25,484 nt of DNA from Multifurca ochricompacta. Lineage: Eukaryota; Basidiomycota; Agaricomycetes; Russulales; Russulaceae. Positions 17,173 to 24,776 of the stretch are shown piece by piece. The notes under the pieces were generated by a model. The model worked only from the letters and a program-made list of their open reading frames with translations. It had not been told where the DNA came from and made no database searches. The translations under genes were made by a program, and so were the position numbers. Position 1 is the first letter of the stretch. Each line of letters starts with the position of its first letter. The stretch is from assembly GCA_022496185.1 (NCBI GenBank), contig WTXG01000403.1:1-25484 (forward strand). Direction: 5' to 3'.

Positions 17173-17378
17173 GCACGTTCTTGACCTCGAATGTGGCACA
17201 AAAAGTGTCCATGTTATTGACCTCGAGAGTGACGCAAGAGGTGTGTGACTGAATGCGTTTCAGTTTGCATAACACACTTCAGATCACTCCTCTCCTCTCG
17301 TCGACTCACTCTCACGCCTCTTAAATGGCGATGTGCTCATTCAACTCATTTTGATCTGATGCCTTAATCATGGAGGGA
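17173..17378 (+). other. Copia-3 3' non-coding region with conserved block and polypurine tract
   Basis: It contains GAGAGTGACGCAAGAGGTGT (about 17224-17243), found in the same position after the Copia-4 pol stop (minus strand, about 24712-24692). A partial CTTGACCTCGA duplicate precedes it. The region ends with TGGAGGGA just before the LTR, a polypurine tract shared with Copia-4. Confidence 0.6.
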
Positions 17379-17873
17379 TGTTGACACGGCATGTGTCTTG
17401 AGGTGCTTCAGGCATCTAGGTTAGGGTCTAAGCTGTGCAAGATTAGATTAGATAAAGATTCGGACTTTCGGACTTTTTACCATATCATTATTACTTTCTT
17501 TCTCGCATGTGCAGCAGCTGACTGATGTACCTTAGTAATCCTGTGTAGCATGTGATATCTCACTGGCCAATGGCCTTTGTCCCTCAGTAGTAATTCTAGC
17601 GCATTCCATTGCACACAGACCATCCTTTAGGAGTATATAAGGAGGTCTATTTCGTCTCTTACACTTCAGAGTTTTCTTCACCTCTGAAGTGTAAGTCCCA
17701 CTCTCTCTACTTACTACCTTACCTATAACTAACCGTCTCTTGTAGATAACTTGTTTCTAGGTGTGTAGTATAGTAATATAGAGTTTTCTTCACCTCTGAA
17801 GTATAACTTGTTTCTAGCCTCACACGCTAACATCCAACAGTCAGTATCACTGCATGCACATGCCTGTTTATCA
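17379..17873 (+). repeat. 3' LTR of Copia-3 (about 495 bp)
   Basis: It starts TGTTGACAC after TGGAGGGA and ends near CCTGTTTATCA. Compared with the 5' LTR it lacks the GGCACTTGTGGACTTATTCC segment that both the 5' LTR and the Copia-4 LTR keep, and it carries many substitutions. TATATAA is at 17634-17640. Confidence 0.85.
17634..17695 (+). promoter_or_regulatory. Copia-3 3' LTR TATA box with 14-bp hairpin
   Basis: TATATAA (17634-17640) and the stem CTTACACTTCAGAG/CTCTGAAGTGTAAG (17658-17671 and 17682-17695). The stem is fully conserved with the 5' LTR although the loop (TTTTCTTCAC) differs, which favours selection on pairing. Confidence 0.7.
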
Positions 17874-17893
17874 GAATACATGTTGCTTTCTGA

Positions 17894-18201
17894 CACAACG
17901 CACAGATTGTATGGATCAAATTGCTTCTAAGCAAAATTGGCATTGATCTAGGACCCATTCCCCTCTGTGGTGATAACCAAGGCTCCATCTTTATGGCCTC
18001 TAATCCTGTACAAGAGCGATGGATAAAACATATTGATATCCACTTCCACTACATTAGACAAATTGTACAGGAGAAGAAAATGAGCTATTCTTTATAGAAG
18101 GCTCTGAGAATCCCACAGACATGTTCACCAAGAATTTGGGATGTGTCAAATTCCTGAAATTCAGGAGTCAACTTGGGCTAGAGATTAACTCGCCTAAGTA
18201 A
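17894..18201 (+). pseudogene. Copia-6 RNase H, C-terminal fragment
   Basis: The plus-strand frame reads NAQIVWIKLLLSKIGIDLGP, IPLCGDNQGSIFMASNPV, RWIKHIDIHFHYIRQIVQ, then a one-base shift at about 18082 leads to ELFFIEGSENPTDMFTKNLG and KFLKFRSQLGLEI with stop TAA at 18199-18201. GDNQG, KHIDI and MFTKNLG are Copia RNase H tail motifs. It differs clearly from Copia-3, -4 and -5 (CDNKGAVDLALN), so it is another family. The left part is missing beside the Copia-3 LTR. Confidence 0.88.
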
Positions 18202-18247
18202 GGATAATTGCTTAGCATGCTTAGCAGCAGCACTTAGCAAGGGGGAG

Positions 18248-18890
18248 TGTTGAACCAAGATACCAGTACAGAGGCTCTGGGATAGCAGTATGACATGATT
18301 GTGATCATGCATAGATAACGCAAGTAAGAACGTGTTCATAATTAGCTAGATTACTTAGAATATACATCTAAGATCAGGCATGTGATCAAATCACATCAAT
18401 AATGAGATAATGCACTTGTATAATTAAGTAGCCGATATAGTACATTAAATTGTATATAAACTACTGTATAACTGCTATAGATTAAGCAGTTGCTATCACA
18501 TTAATGACTGCATCTAAGTCTCAAAGTAAAACAAAGGTGAGATAGCTAGCAGTAATGTAGTTAAAGAACGCAGCCTGAGGTTAGATAATCCAAACTACCT
18601 AGAATGGTAGTTATAATTCAGTTATGATGGTCAGAACTGTATATTGATTAGTCTTTACCTAGAATGGTAGTTATAACTAGTGCACGTTAGCTACATAGGT
18701 AAAGATAAGATAACAGAATACTCACTTCAGTTATGATGGTCAGAACTGAAGTGAACCGTACAGTGAGAGCGTCTTTAAATACTGTAAAAGAGTGTGCTTA
18801 TAGTAACCGAGACAATAAAGGATTGTGTCTAATCAAGTAAGGTATCAAGGTATTCACAGGAAGATGAAACACAGTCCTAGTGCTACTGCA
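18248..18890 (+). repeat. 3' LTR of Copia-6 (right end approximate)
   Basis: The polypurine tract GGGGGAG is followed by TGTTGAACC at 18248, 46 bp after the pol stop. TATATAA lies at 18453-18459. Internally it has a direct repeat TACCTAGAATGGTAGTTATA (18596 and 18656, 60 bp apart) and a repeated hairpin. The right end is not defined by a second copy; sequence between about 18890 and 18965 belongs either to this LTR or to the Copia-5 LTR. Confidence 0.65.
18619..18753 (+). promoter_or_regulatory. Copia-6 LTR repeated hairpin
   Basis: The short copy CAGTT-loop-AACTG (18619-18639) and the long copy CACTTCAGTT-loop-AACTGAAGTG (18723-18753) share the 11-nt loop ATGATGGTCAG. The long stem contains CACTTCAG/CTGAAGTG, which is also in the Copia-3/-4 LTR stem. 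Confidence 0.6.
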
Positions 18891-18965
18891 CAAGACACAA
18901 CTCGCTTGTTAGTACCGCACACTTAGCGATTGATCCGACCTGGCCATATTGATCCATTTCCGACA
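18890..18965 (-). repeat. Start of Copia-5 3' LTR (truncated)
   Basis: The LTR begins TGTCGGAAATGG at 18965 on the minus strand, right after the purine run ACGGGGGA and 26 bp after the pol stop. Only the first several dozen bases remain before the Copia-6 LTR; the left limit is approximate. Confidence 0.6.
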
Positions 18966-18991
18966 TCCCCCGTGATTGAGACAATCCTGGA

Positions 18992-19430
18992 TTAGATAAG
19001 CCCTAGTCCAGTGACGAAGTCTTGGAGTTGCGTATGCGTGTGTGGTTTTGTGAATCCATCAGCTAGCATTTCTCCAGTGGGTGTCCTGATTAGATCGATG
19101 TGTCCCTGTTCGACGTATTCGCGAATGGCGTGGAATTTGATAGCAATGTGTTTGGATCTTCGCCCGGTCACGGGGTTGAGAGCCAAGTTGACTGCCCCTT
19201 TGTTATCGCCATGTAAGGGAATCGGATCTGTAACATCATAGCCGAGTTCCGAGAGGAAACTCCGGTACCAAGTGGCTTGATTTGCTGCTTCAGCAAGTGC
19301 CATGTACTCTGCATGAGTGGTGCTTTGGGCGACGGTCTTCTGCTTACGCAAGGTCCAAGAAATGGATGAGTCAGCGAGTAAAAAGACGTAGCCCGAGGTG
19401 GAATGGTGATCGTCGGCGTGGTCCCAAGAC
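18992..19430 (-). pseudogene. Copia-5 RNase H
   Basis: After a one-base shift at about 19427 (YSDSS-W junction), the frame reads HHSTSGYVFLLADSSISWTL, RKQKTVAQSTTHAEYMALAE, YRSFLSELGYDVTDPIPLHG, DNKGAVNLALNPVTGRRSKH and IRTPTGEMLADGFTK, with a stop at 18992-18994. The catalytic acids (YSDSS, HAEYM, GDNKG) are all encoded. It would degrade RNA in the replication hybrid. The upstream part is in the RT frame, so this domain would not be translated without a frameshift. Confidence 0.9.
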
Positions 19431-20568
19431 TAGAGTCCGAGTAGCCGACAAGTCCCTCTCCGCGTGCTCCATCATAGCGAAGCCTAAGGTTGGCTGTGCT
19501 CCTTAGATAAGCCAGCACATATTTGGCAAGTCGCAGGTGTTGTGGTGAAGGATTTGCTGCATACTGCGCAAGACGCGCTACAGCGAAAGATATGTCAGGG
19601 CGAGTCCCAATTTGCACATACAGAAGGCTCCCAATAATTTGTTGATAATAAGTGATTTCTGTTTGAGTAGCCTGTTCAGTGTGCTTTACCAGATGGACAT
19701 CTGCCCCAGCAGGGAGTGGTGTGCGCACGGGGTTCGCATCTGCCATCCCAAAGCGTGCAACGATCTCTCCAATGTACCATGATTGATCAATTTCCAGACG
19801 CTTGATAGATCTGTCGCATGTGATCTGGACTCCAAGATATGAGTCAATCTCACCTAGATCTGTCATTTCATAGCGCTTAGATAAGATCCCCTTGATCTGG
19901 TTAACCTCCTTGAGAGTATCGCCTAAGATAGTGATGTCGTCGACATAGAGGATTATAATTGCTGTACCCTCCCCGTCTTGGCGATGACGCACATATACCC
20001 CGGCATCAGAGAAAGTGCGCGTGAAGCCGAGCTCCAATAGAACTCCATGGAATTGCAAGTTCCATGCGCATGAGGCTTGTTTGAGTCCGTAAATTGCCTT
20101 TTTCAGTAGGCATACCTTATTCGTCTGGCCCGATGTGATGAAACCCTCTGGTTGCTCCATATAAATTTCCTCATCCAGTAGTCCGTTCAGGAACGCCGAC
20201 TTGATGTCCATTTGATGGATCTCCCAATCCTCTAGCGTGGCCAATGCTAGCAGTAGTCTCAAAGACTCGAACCGGGCTACTGGAGAAAATGTTTCATCAT
20301 AATCAATACCTTGAATTTGCATGAATCCCTTAGCAACTAAGCGTGTGCGAAAGCGTCCATTGGCTTTGCGCTTGAAAACCCACTTGGACTTCACAGCCTT
20401 CCGATCGGCCGGTAAGTCCACCAGTGTCCAAGTTCCATTCTTGGCTAGTGCGTCCATTTCATATTGGCATGCGTCCTGCCAGTTGCTAGCATAGTCTGAC
20501 TTCATCGCCTCTCAATATGTGAGCGGATCACTATAAGCAGCCACCACAAGCAGAGCACGATGCCCGAG
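19400..20568 (-). pseudogene. Copia-5 reverse transcriptase
   Basis: Motifs run from QDACQYEMDALAKNGTWTLV through AVKSKWVFKRKANGRFRTRL, KGFMQIQGIDYDETFSPVA, EIHQMDIKSAFLNGLLDEEI, KAIYGLKQASCAWN, the catalytic YVDD at 19936-19947 (ILYVDDITILGD) and PDISFAVARLAQYAANPSPQ. TGA at 20512-20514 precedes EAMKSD in frame, where relatives have a sense codon. The open frame runs from 20505 and leaves RNase H at the frameshift near 19427. The RT core itself is intact. Confidence 0.93.
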
Positions 20569-21069
20569 TCACCCATCCTCACCTAACTCGGCATTATCAT
20601 CGCCAAAGTAGCGTGGATTCCTGCGAGGATTCTCTCGCAGTCTCTGAGGGGGCACGTCCTCCAAAGTGGGGACAACGGTCCGCTGAGTCCGGAGAAACCG
20701 GTTGTGCGGCGCGTGGGGCAGGGGCTCTTGCATTGCGGGGCGTGAAGGCGGGGTAGCCCAGACTGTATTACCAGAACTTGGGGTTTGTGTGGCAACAGGG
20801 GATGGCATCCTTGGCGGATCGACCTCCCCTTGAGTTTGCGTAGGGACAGCCATAGGGAATGTAACGGCCAGTGGCCCCTCCAGGGCCTTAGGTTGATCAG
20901 AACGAATGGACGGCTCACCATTGTCCTGAAATGGGAAGGAGCGTTCGTCAAATGTCACGTCGCGCGACAGGACGACTGCTCGGGTACTCTTGTTCCATAG
21001 CCGGTAACCCTTAGAACCCGGCTCATACCCAACAAGCGTCATCTCAATTGATCTCGGATCGAGCTTTCT
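20569..21069 (-). pseudogene. Copia-5 integrase tail and linker
   Basis: The segment is in frame with integrase and RT but bounded by TGA at 21070-21072 and TGA at 20569-20571. It begins RKLDPRSIEMTLVGYEPGSK, the conserved integrase end, then SRDVTFDERSFPF, followed by a Pro-rich linker of about 100 residues. It links integrase to RT in the polyprotein. The reading frame is continuous across both stops, so these are simple nonsense changes. Confidence 0.85.
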
Positions 21070-22368
21070 TCACTTGTTCTCAGGCACATGAACATATGCC
21101 TTGCATCCGAAGACGCGGAAATAAGAGATGTCTGGAGTGTGACCAGCACTCCAGAGCTTGTGAGGCGTGCACCAACCTATAGTTCGGGTGGGAGTTCTGT
21201 TGTAAGTATGAACGGCAGTGTCCACTGCCAACTCCCAGAAGCCAAGGGACAGGCCAGCGCTGTGTAACATAGAGCGCGCCTTGTCCATGATGGTCCTGTT
21301 CCATCTCTCGGCTATGCCGTTTTGTTGCGGCGATCCTGGCATCATCAACTTATGCTCGATCCCCCGTTCGTCCAGTACAGCTCTAAGCACGCCTGACATG
21401 TACTCCCCCCCGCGATCTGAGTGCAAGGCTAGCATTTTTTCCGATGATTGAGTCTCAGCCCAAGCTAGGAATTTCCGAAATGCTGTTGCACACTGATCTT
21501 TGGATCTGAGGAAGTAGACCACACCATGTCTAGAGTAGTCATCGATAAATGTTGCAATGTAGAGTGCGCCTTGAATAGACTGAACTTGCATCGGCCCGGC
21601 CAGATCGCTGTGAACAATCTGTAGCCGCCAGTCCAATTGCTTGTGAGAGGACTTAAAGGGGAGTCGTGTGTGTTTCCCGAGCTCGCACCCGGGGCATGGC
21701 GACTGATGTTGATCGATCAGAGCATCAAATGATATTCCCTTGACGGATTCATGATACCACTTGAGGGCGTTGTACAACATATGCCCCATGCGGCGATGCC
21801 AGATGTCGATAGGTTGCGACGTTTGAGCGTGCGCATTGAGTCCAGCCATGGAGGCATCCAGCCAGTATAGGTTGTCCTCCAGGTAACCCTGCGCTACCGT
21901 CCGGTCTTGGACTGAGATTGTAAAAATTTTATCTGTAAAAGAGATCTGAGCCCCCTTCTGAGCAAGTGCACGCGTAGAAATGAAACGCGTTGTAACGTCT
22001 GGTATGTGCAGCACGTTGCTTAGGGTGATCTCAGAACCTCTACTACCTGCAGTGGTCTTGAATACCACAGTCCCAACCCCAATTTGTCGCACATTCGAGT
22101 TATCTCCCAGGCGTACAATGCCAGCCGCCGGAGTATACTGAATAAAGTCAGACCAATTTGGGGTGATGTGATGTGTTGCGCCGGAGTCCATCATCCAACG
22201 TGATTGCACAGCCGAGTACAAGGAAACGCGGAGATCGTCATTGTCATCGCCTATCTCTACGATAGACGCTGTGTGACGGTTTGCGAAGATTGTGACATCG
22301 TACGTGACGAGAACGTGACGTTTGCTTGTGTCGCGTGCGAGCCGCGCGTTTTCGATTCGCATGACCAC
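21070..22368 (-). pseudogene. Copia-5 protease and integrase
   Basis: Residue numbers count from the frame opening at 22368, which is not a true start. The protease motif is at D61 (RWMMDSGATHHITP). The finger uses H191, H196, C225 and C228 (IWHRRMGHM, CPGC). The catalytic triad is complete: D254 (IVHSDLAGPM), D318 (LHSDRGGEYM) and E354 (NGIAERWNRTIM), with the D-35-E spacing normal for integrases. It ends KAYVHVPENK at TGA 21070-21072. The first 40 or so residues are probably out of frame: another frame reads SHATQANVTFSSRTMSQSSQ, typical of the linker before the protease, implying a small shift near 22260. Confidence 0.93.
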
Positions 22369-22844
22369 TCGTAACGACTTGTGACACGGGTGTGACAGGT
22401 ATGTCGCACGTGCTCTGATCTTTATTCCCTATTCCTTTATTTTATTTTCCTTGCTGAGGGTGCAACCCCTCCTTTAAGTTCTGATCCTATTCTATCTCAC
22501 TCCAGGGCATAACCCCTGGAGTCCATGACTACCAGGGATACTTATTAGAACCTTCTATTTAGTTTAGATCTTCTGATGTGCCCTCTTTGATGTGCCTTCT
22601 CAAAGCTGTATTTAAACTACTTAGATTGTAGAGACAGACCTTAAGTCTGTTCTCTTGTATCTAATACAGGCATATTTGACTTCACAACGATCCACTTGAA
22701 CTCCCCAAGTTGCAGCTTGAGGAGCCTTCTCCCTAGTAGCTTTAGTAGGGCTGATTGCCACTACTCTCGACTTCGTTTCCTGCACACGCCCCCTCCACAA
22801 CGTCGTGGGCACTTGAAACTTGAACCCAGACTAGGTCTTCTGCA
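22369..22844. other. Non-coding interruption between Copia-5 gag and protease
   Basis: Copia-3 has no comparable gap between the knuckle and the protease. About 450 bp here have stops in all frames and lower GC than the flanks. They hold hairpins CTCCAGGG/CCCTGGAG (about 22501-22521) and ACAGAC/GTCTGT (about 22632-22650), and end on the minus strand in an A-rich stretch AAAATAAAATAAAGG (about 22445-22430). A retroposed SINE-like insert is possible, but I found no convincing target duplication or polymerase III boxes. Identity is unknown. Confidence 0.4.
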
Positions 22845-23717
22845 TTAGACTTTGAATCTTGAACGCGCCCCGCATCTTGAGGGCTTTTGAGTCTTGAAAA
22901 CGCGACCTGACACAGCAGATACCTGGCTGTGACACGCTGTCTGAACTGCTAGATGCGCGTTAACGGCCTTGTTACTGGCCTGCATGGTCTCTGATCCCTT
23001 CTTCTCCTCCAGATCCTTTTTCTTCTTCCAACACTCTACAGCCTTGTGCCCTTTCTTCTGACAGTAGAGACATTTGGTATTCTTCTTGTCATGTTTTTGT
23101 TTGATGGGCGCGGCTTTGTTGAGTGAGGCAGAACCACCGGATCGATGACCTTCCTCATTCAGAATCCACTCTTGGATAGTCTGAGGGGTAAGATCCTTCG
23201 GCGATCCGGATGCTAGTATGGTGGACACGACGGCAGAGTACGATTCGGGTAGTGCTTTGATCAGGATGAAACTAAACTGGAGATCTGAAATCTCCATCTT
23301 GTTGTTTTTCAGTGTGACGCGGGCATCATTAAGTTTCTGCAATTGCGGGAGCATGGGGGAGGATTCGTCCAGTGCGGTGCCGGTGAGGGCAGACCAAGTG
23401 TTGAAAGCAGACATGGATCCGACTCCCCCATAGACGCGTTTGAGCTCGTCCCATTTAGCTTTACATGTGACAAACTTAGTATCGTCTGCCACGGCTGTCC
23501 AGACATCCTTCTGAGCATAGAGCTCAAGGATTGCTAGGAGAACACCTTCAGTAGCCTCCCAATCAGCAGGAGGGCTAGCAGGCTTGTCTTCAAGCAGGTG
23601 GTTCTGGACGCCATTCAAACAGAACAGAGCCATCATTCGCGCTGACCAGACTGGCCAGTTTGATCCATCTAGGATCTCGATTGCAGCAGAGGGTGGGAAA
23701 GTAAATGCAGGTGCCAT
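22845..23717 (-). CDS. Copia-5 Gag
   Basis: The ATG at 23717 starts a 290-residue open frame, about 40 nt after the LTR. Conserved stretches are AIEILDGSNWPVWSARMMAL, AKWDELKRVYGGVGSMSAFN, LNDARVTLKNNKMEISDLQF and SFILIKALPESYSAVVSTIL. The CCHC knuckle is C216-C219-H224-C229 (CLYCQKKGHKAVEC) within a Lys-rich tail. Gag assembles the virus-like particle and packages RNA. The last 30 or so residues likely run into the inserted non-coding segment, so the original Gag-Pol join is lost. This is the best preserved Gag of its type in the window. Confidence 0.9.
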   Translation of the reverse strand: MAPAFTFPPSAAIEILDGSNWPVWSARMMALFCLNGVQNHLLEDKPASPPADWEATEGVLLAILELYAQKDVWTAVADDTKFVTCKAKWDELKRVYGGVGSMSAFNTWSALTGTALDESSPMLPQLQKLNDARVTLKNNKMEISDLQFSFILIKALPESYSAVVSTILASGSPKDLTPQTIQEWILNEEGHRSGGSASLNKAAPIKQKHDKKNTKCLYCQKKGHKAVECWKKKKDLEEKKGSETMQASNKAVNAHLAVQTACHSQVSAVSGRVFKTQKPSRCGARSRFKV

Positions 23718-23757
23718 GGTGCGTGTAAGCGACGATTTCCAATCTGGGTAGAGGAGC

Positions 23758-24010
23758 TGTCAGACCCAGATCGTGAAGACCGATCAAGTCCCAATGTATC
23801 CAACTGTACGCTCTGAACCGCAAATGGTCCAGTCCCGATTAGGGATTGCTCACACGTGCTTCAGCGTCGCCACGCTCCATCGCATGGCTTGCGCGAAGCC
23901 CGGTGAGGGGCCCAGTCTACACCGATCCACTGGTTCCAGGGACCAGGGAATAGGACTACAAAAGAACAGAGGCTTGCCTTATCGGGAGATGCAAAAATGC
24001 GTGAATTACT
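23758..24010 (-). repeat. 3' portion of Copia-5 5' LTR, cut by Copia-4
   Basis: The minus strand ends ...TCTGACA at 23758, forming TGTC...GACA termini with the TGTCGG start of the other LTR at 18965. It is followed by the gag leader (23757-23718). At 24010 it switches to the Copia-4 LTR (TGTCAAAC from 24011). No matching second copy of this part is in the window. Confidence 0.6.
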
Positions 24011-24524
24011 TGTCAAACAATCATGCTGCTGGTTATACTGACTGTGGTTAGTAGCGGGTTAGGCTATAAAACAAGTAGTACTTCAGAGGTTAGAAGAACT
24101 CTGTATTAACTATACTACTGACCTATAAAACAAGTAGTCTACATAAGACGGTTAGTTAAAGGTAAAAGTCAGTATAGTAAAGAAGGAACTTACACTTCAG
24201 AGGTTAGAAGAACTCTGAAGTGAAAGGGACGAAACAGACACCCTTATATACCCATGGGGGCCAGGGGAAATGGTCTGTGCGCACTGGGAATAAGTCCACA
24301 AGTGCCGGACAATAAACAGAGAGGGATAAAGGCCATTGGCCAAGGAGATATCACATGCTTACTGCGCATTACTAAGTCCATCACTAATCAGCTGAGTAAG
24401 AAAGAAGGAAGTGTAATAAAGATAACATAAAAAGTCCGATACTCCGAAATCTAATCTAATCTAATCTACAGCTGAAGCGATCCTCAGATGCCTGAAGCAT
24501 CTCCAGACACATCCTGTGTCAACA
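24011..24524 (-). repeat. 3' LTR of Copia-4 (514 bp)
   Basis: It starts TGTTGACAC at 24524 (minus) after TGGAGGGA and ends GTTTGACA at 24011. It aligns along its length with both Copia-3 LTRs and keeps the GGCACTTGTGGACTTATTCC segment found in the Copia-3 5' LTR only. Confidence 0.85.
24084..24250 (-). promoter_or_regulatory. Copia-4 LTR TATA box and repeated hairpin
   Basis: TATATAA lies at 24250-24244 on the minus strand. The long stem CACTTCAGAG/CTCTGAAGTG is at 24222-24193 and the short copy CAGAG/CTCTG at 24103-24084, about 114 bp apart, as in Copia-3. Confidence 0.65.
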
Positions 24525-24776
24525 TCCCTCCATGGTGAAGGCATCGATCATTAAGATGGAATGAATTGAATGAGCACACTGTTGTTCACAATTGAATGAA
24601 CATGTCGCCAGCCAGAGATCCAACTTCTCTAACTCTTTGTGAGCTTTGCATACGAGTTGTAGATTCGCTTATGCAAGTCTACACACCTCTTGCGTCACTC
24701 TCGAGGTCGAGAACATGCTCATGTGGCATGGTGGGAAAGTGAGACTGGTGAACAAAGTCTCCAGATTCCAGCTCCT
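24525..24776 (-). other. Copia-4 3' non-coding region
   Basis: It lies between the pol stop and the LTR. It holds the block GAGAGTGACGCAAGAGGTGT (about 24712-24692) shared with Copia-3 and the purine tract next to the LTR. No ORF is supported. Confidence 0.55.

Larger units (their letters stand above)
12074..17873 (+). mobile_element. Copia-3: Ty1/Copia element with two LTRs, pol degenerate
   Basis: The plus-strand order is 5' LTR, about 255 bp leader, gag, knuckle, protease, integrase, RT, RNase H, about 200 bp 3' non-coding region, polypurine tract (TGGAGGGA) and 3' LTR, which is a Copia layout. At least eight single-base frameshifts and two TGA stops make it a pseudo-element. LTRs and RNase H match Copia-4, so the two are one family. 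No target duplication is visible (left flank ATTGA, right flank GAATA), and the flanks belong to different, oppositely oriented Copia fragments. Confidence 0.93.
18890..24010 (-). mobile_element. Copia-5: nearly complete Ty1/Copia element with truncated LTRs
   Basis: On the minus strand: part of the 5' LTR (to 23758), gag with knuckle, a non-coding insert of about 450 bp, protease, integrase, RT, RNase H, polypurine tract and the start of the 3' LTR (TGTCGG at 18965). Both LTRs are interrupted, the 5' one by Copia-4 at 24010 and the 3' one by the Copia-6 LTR, so Copia-5 is older than both. Three TGA stops and one frameshift inactivate pol. Confidence 0.9.

Noticed and set aside
22845..23717. 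Separate cellular zinc-knuckle gene
   Set aside because: It is the Copia-5 Gag: it follows the LTR, matches the Copia-3 Gag block by block, and precedes a Copia protease and integrase on the same strand.
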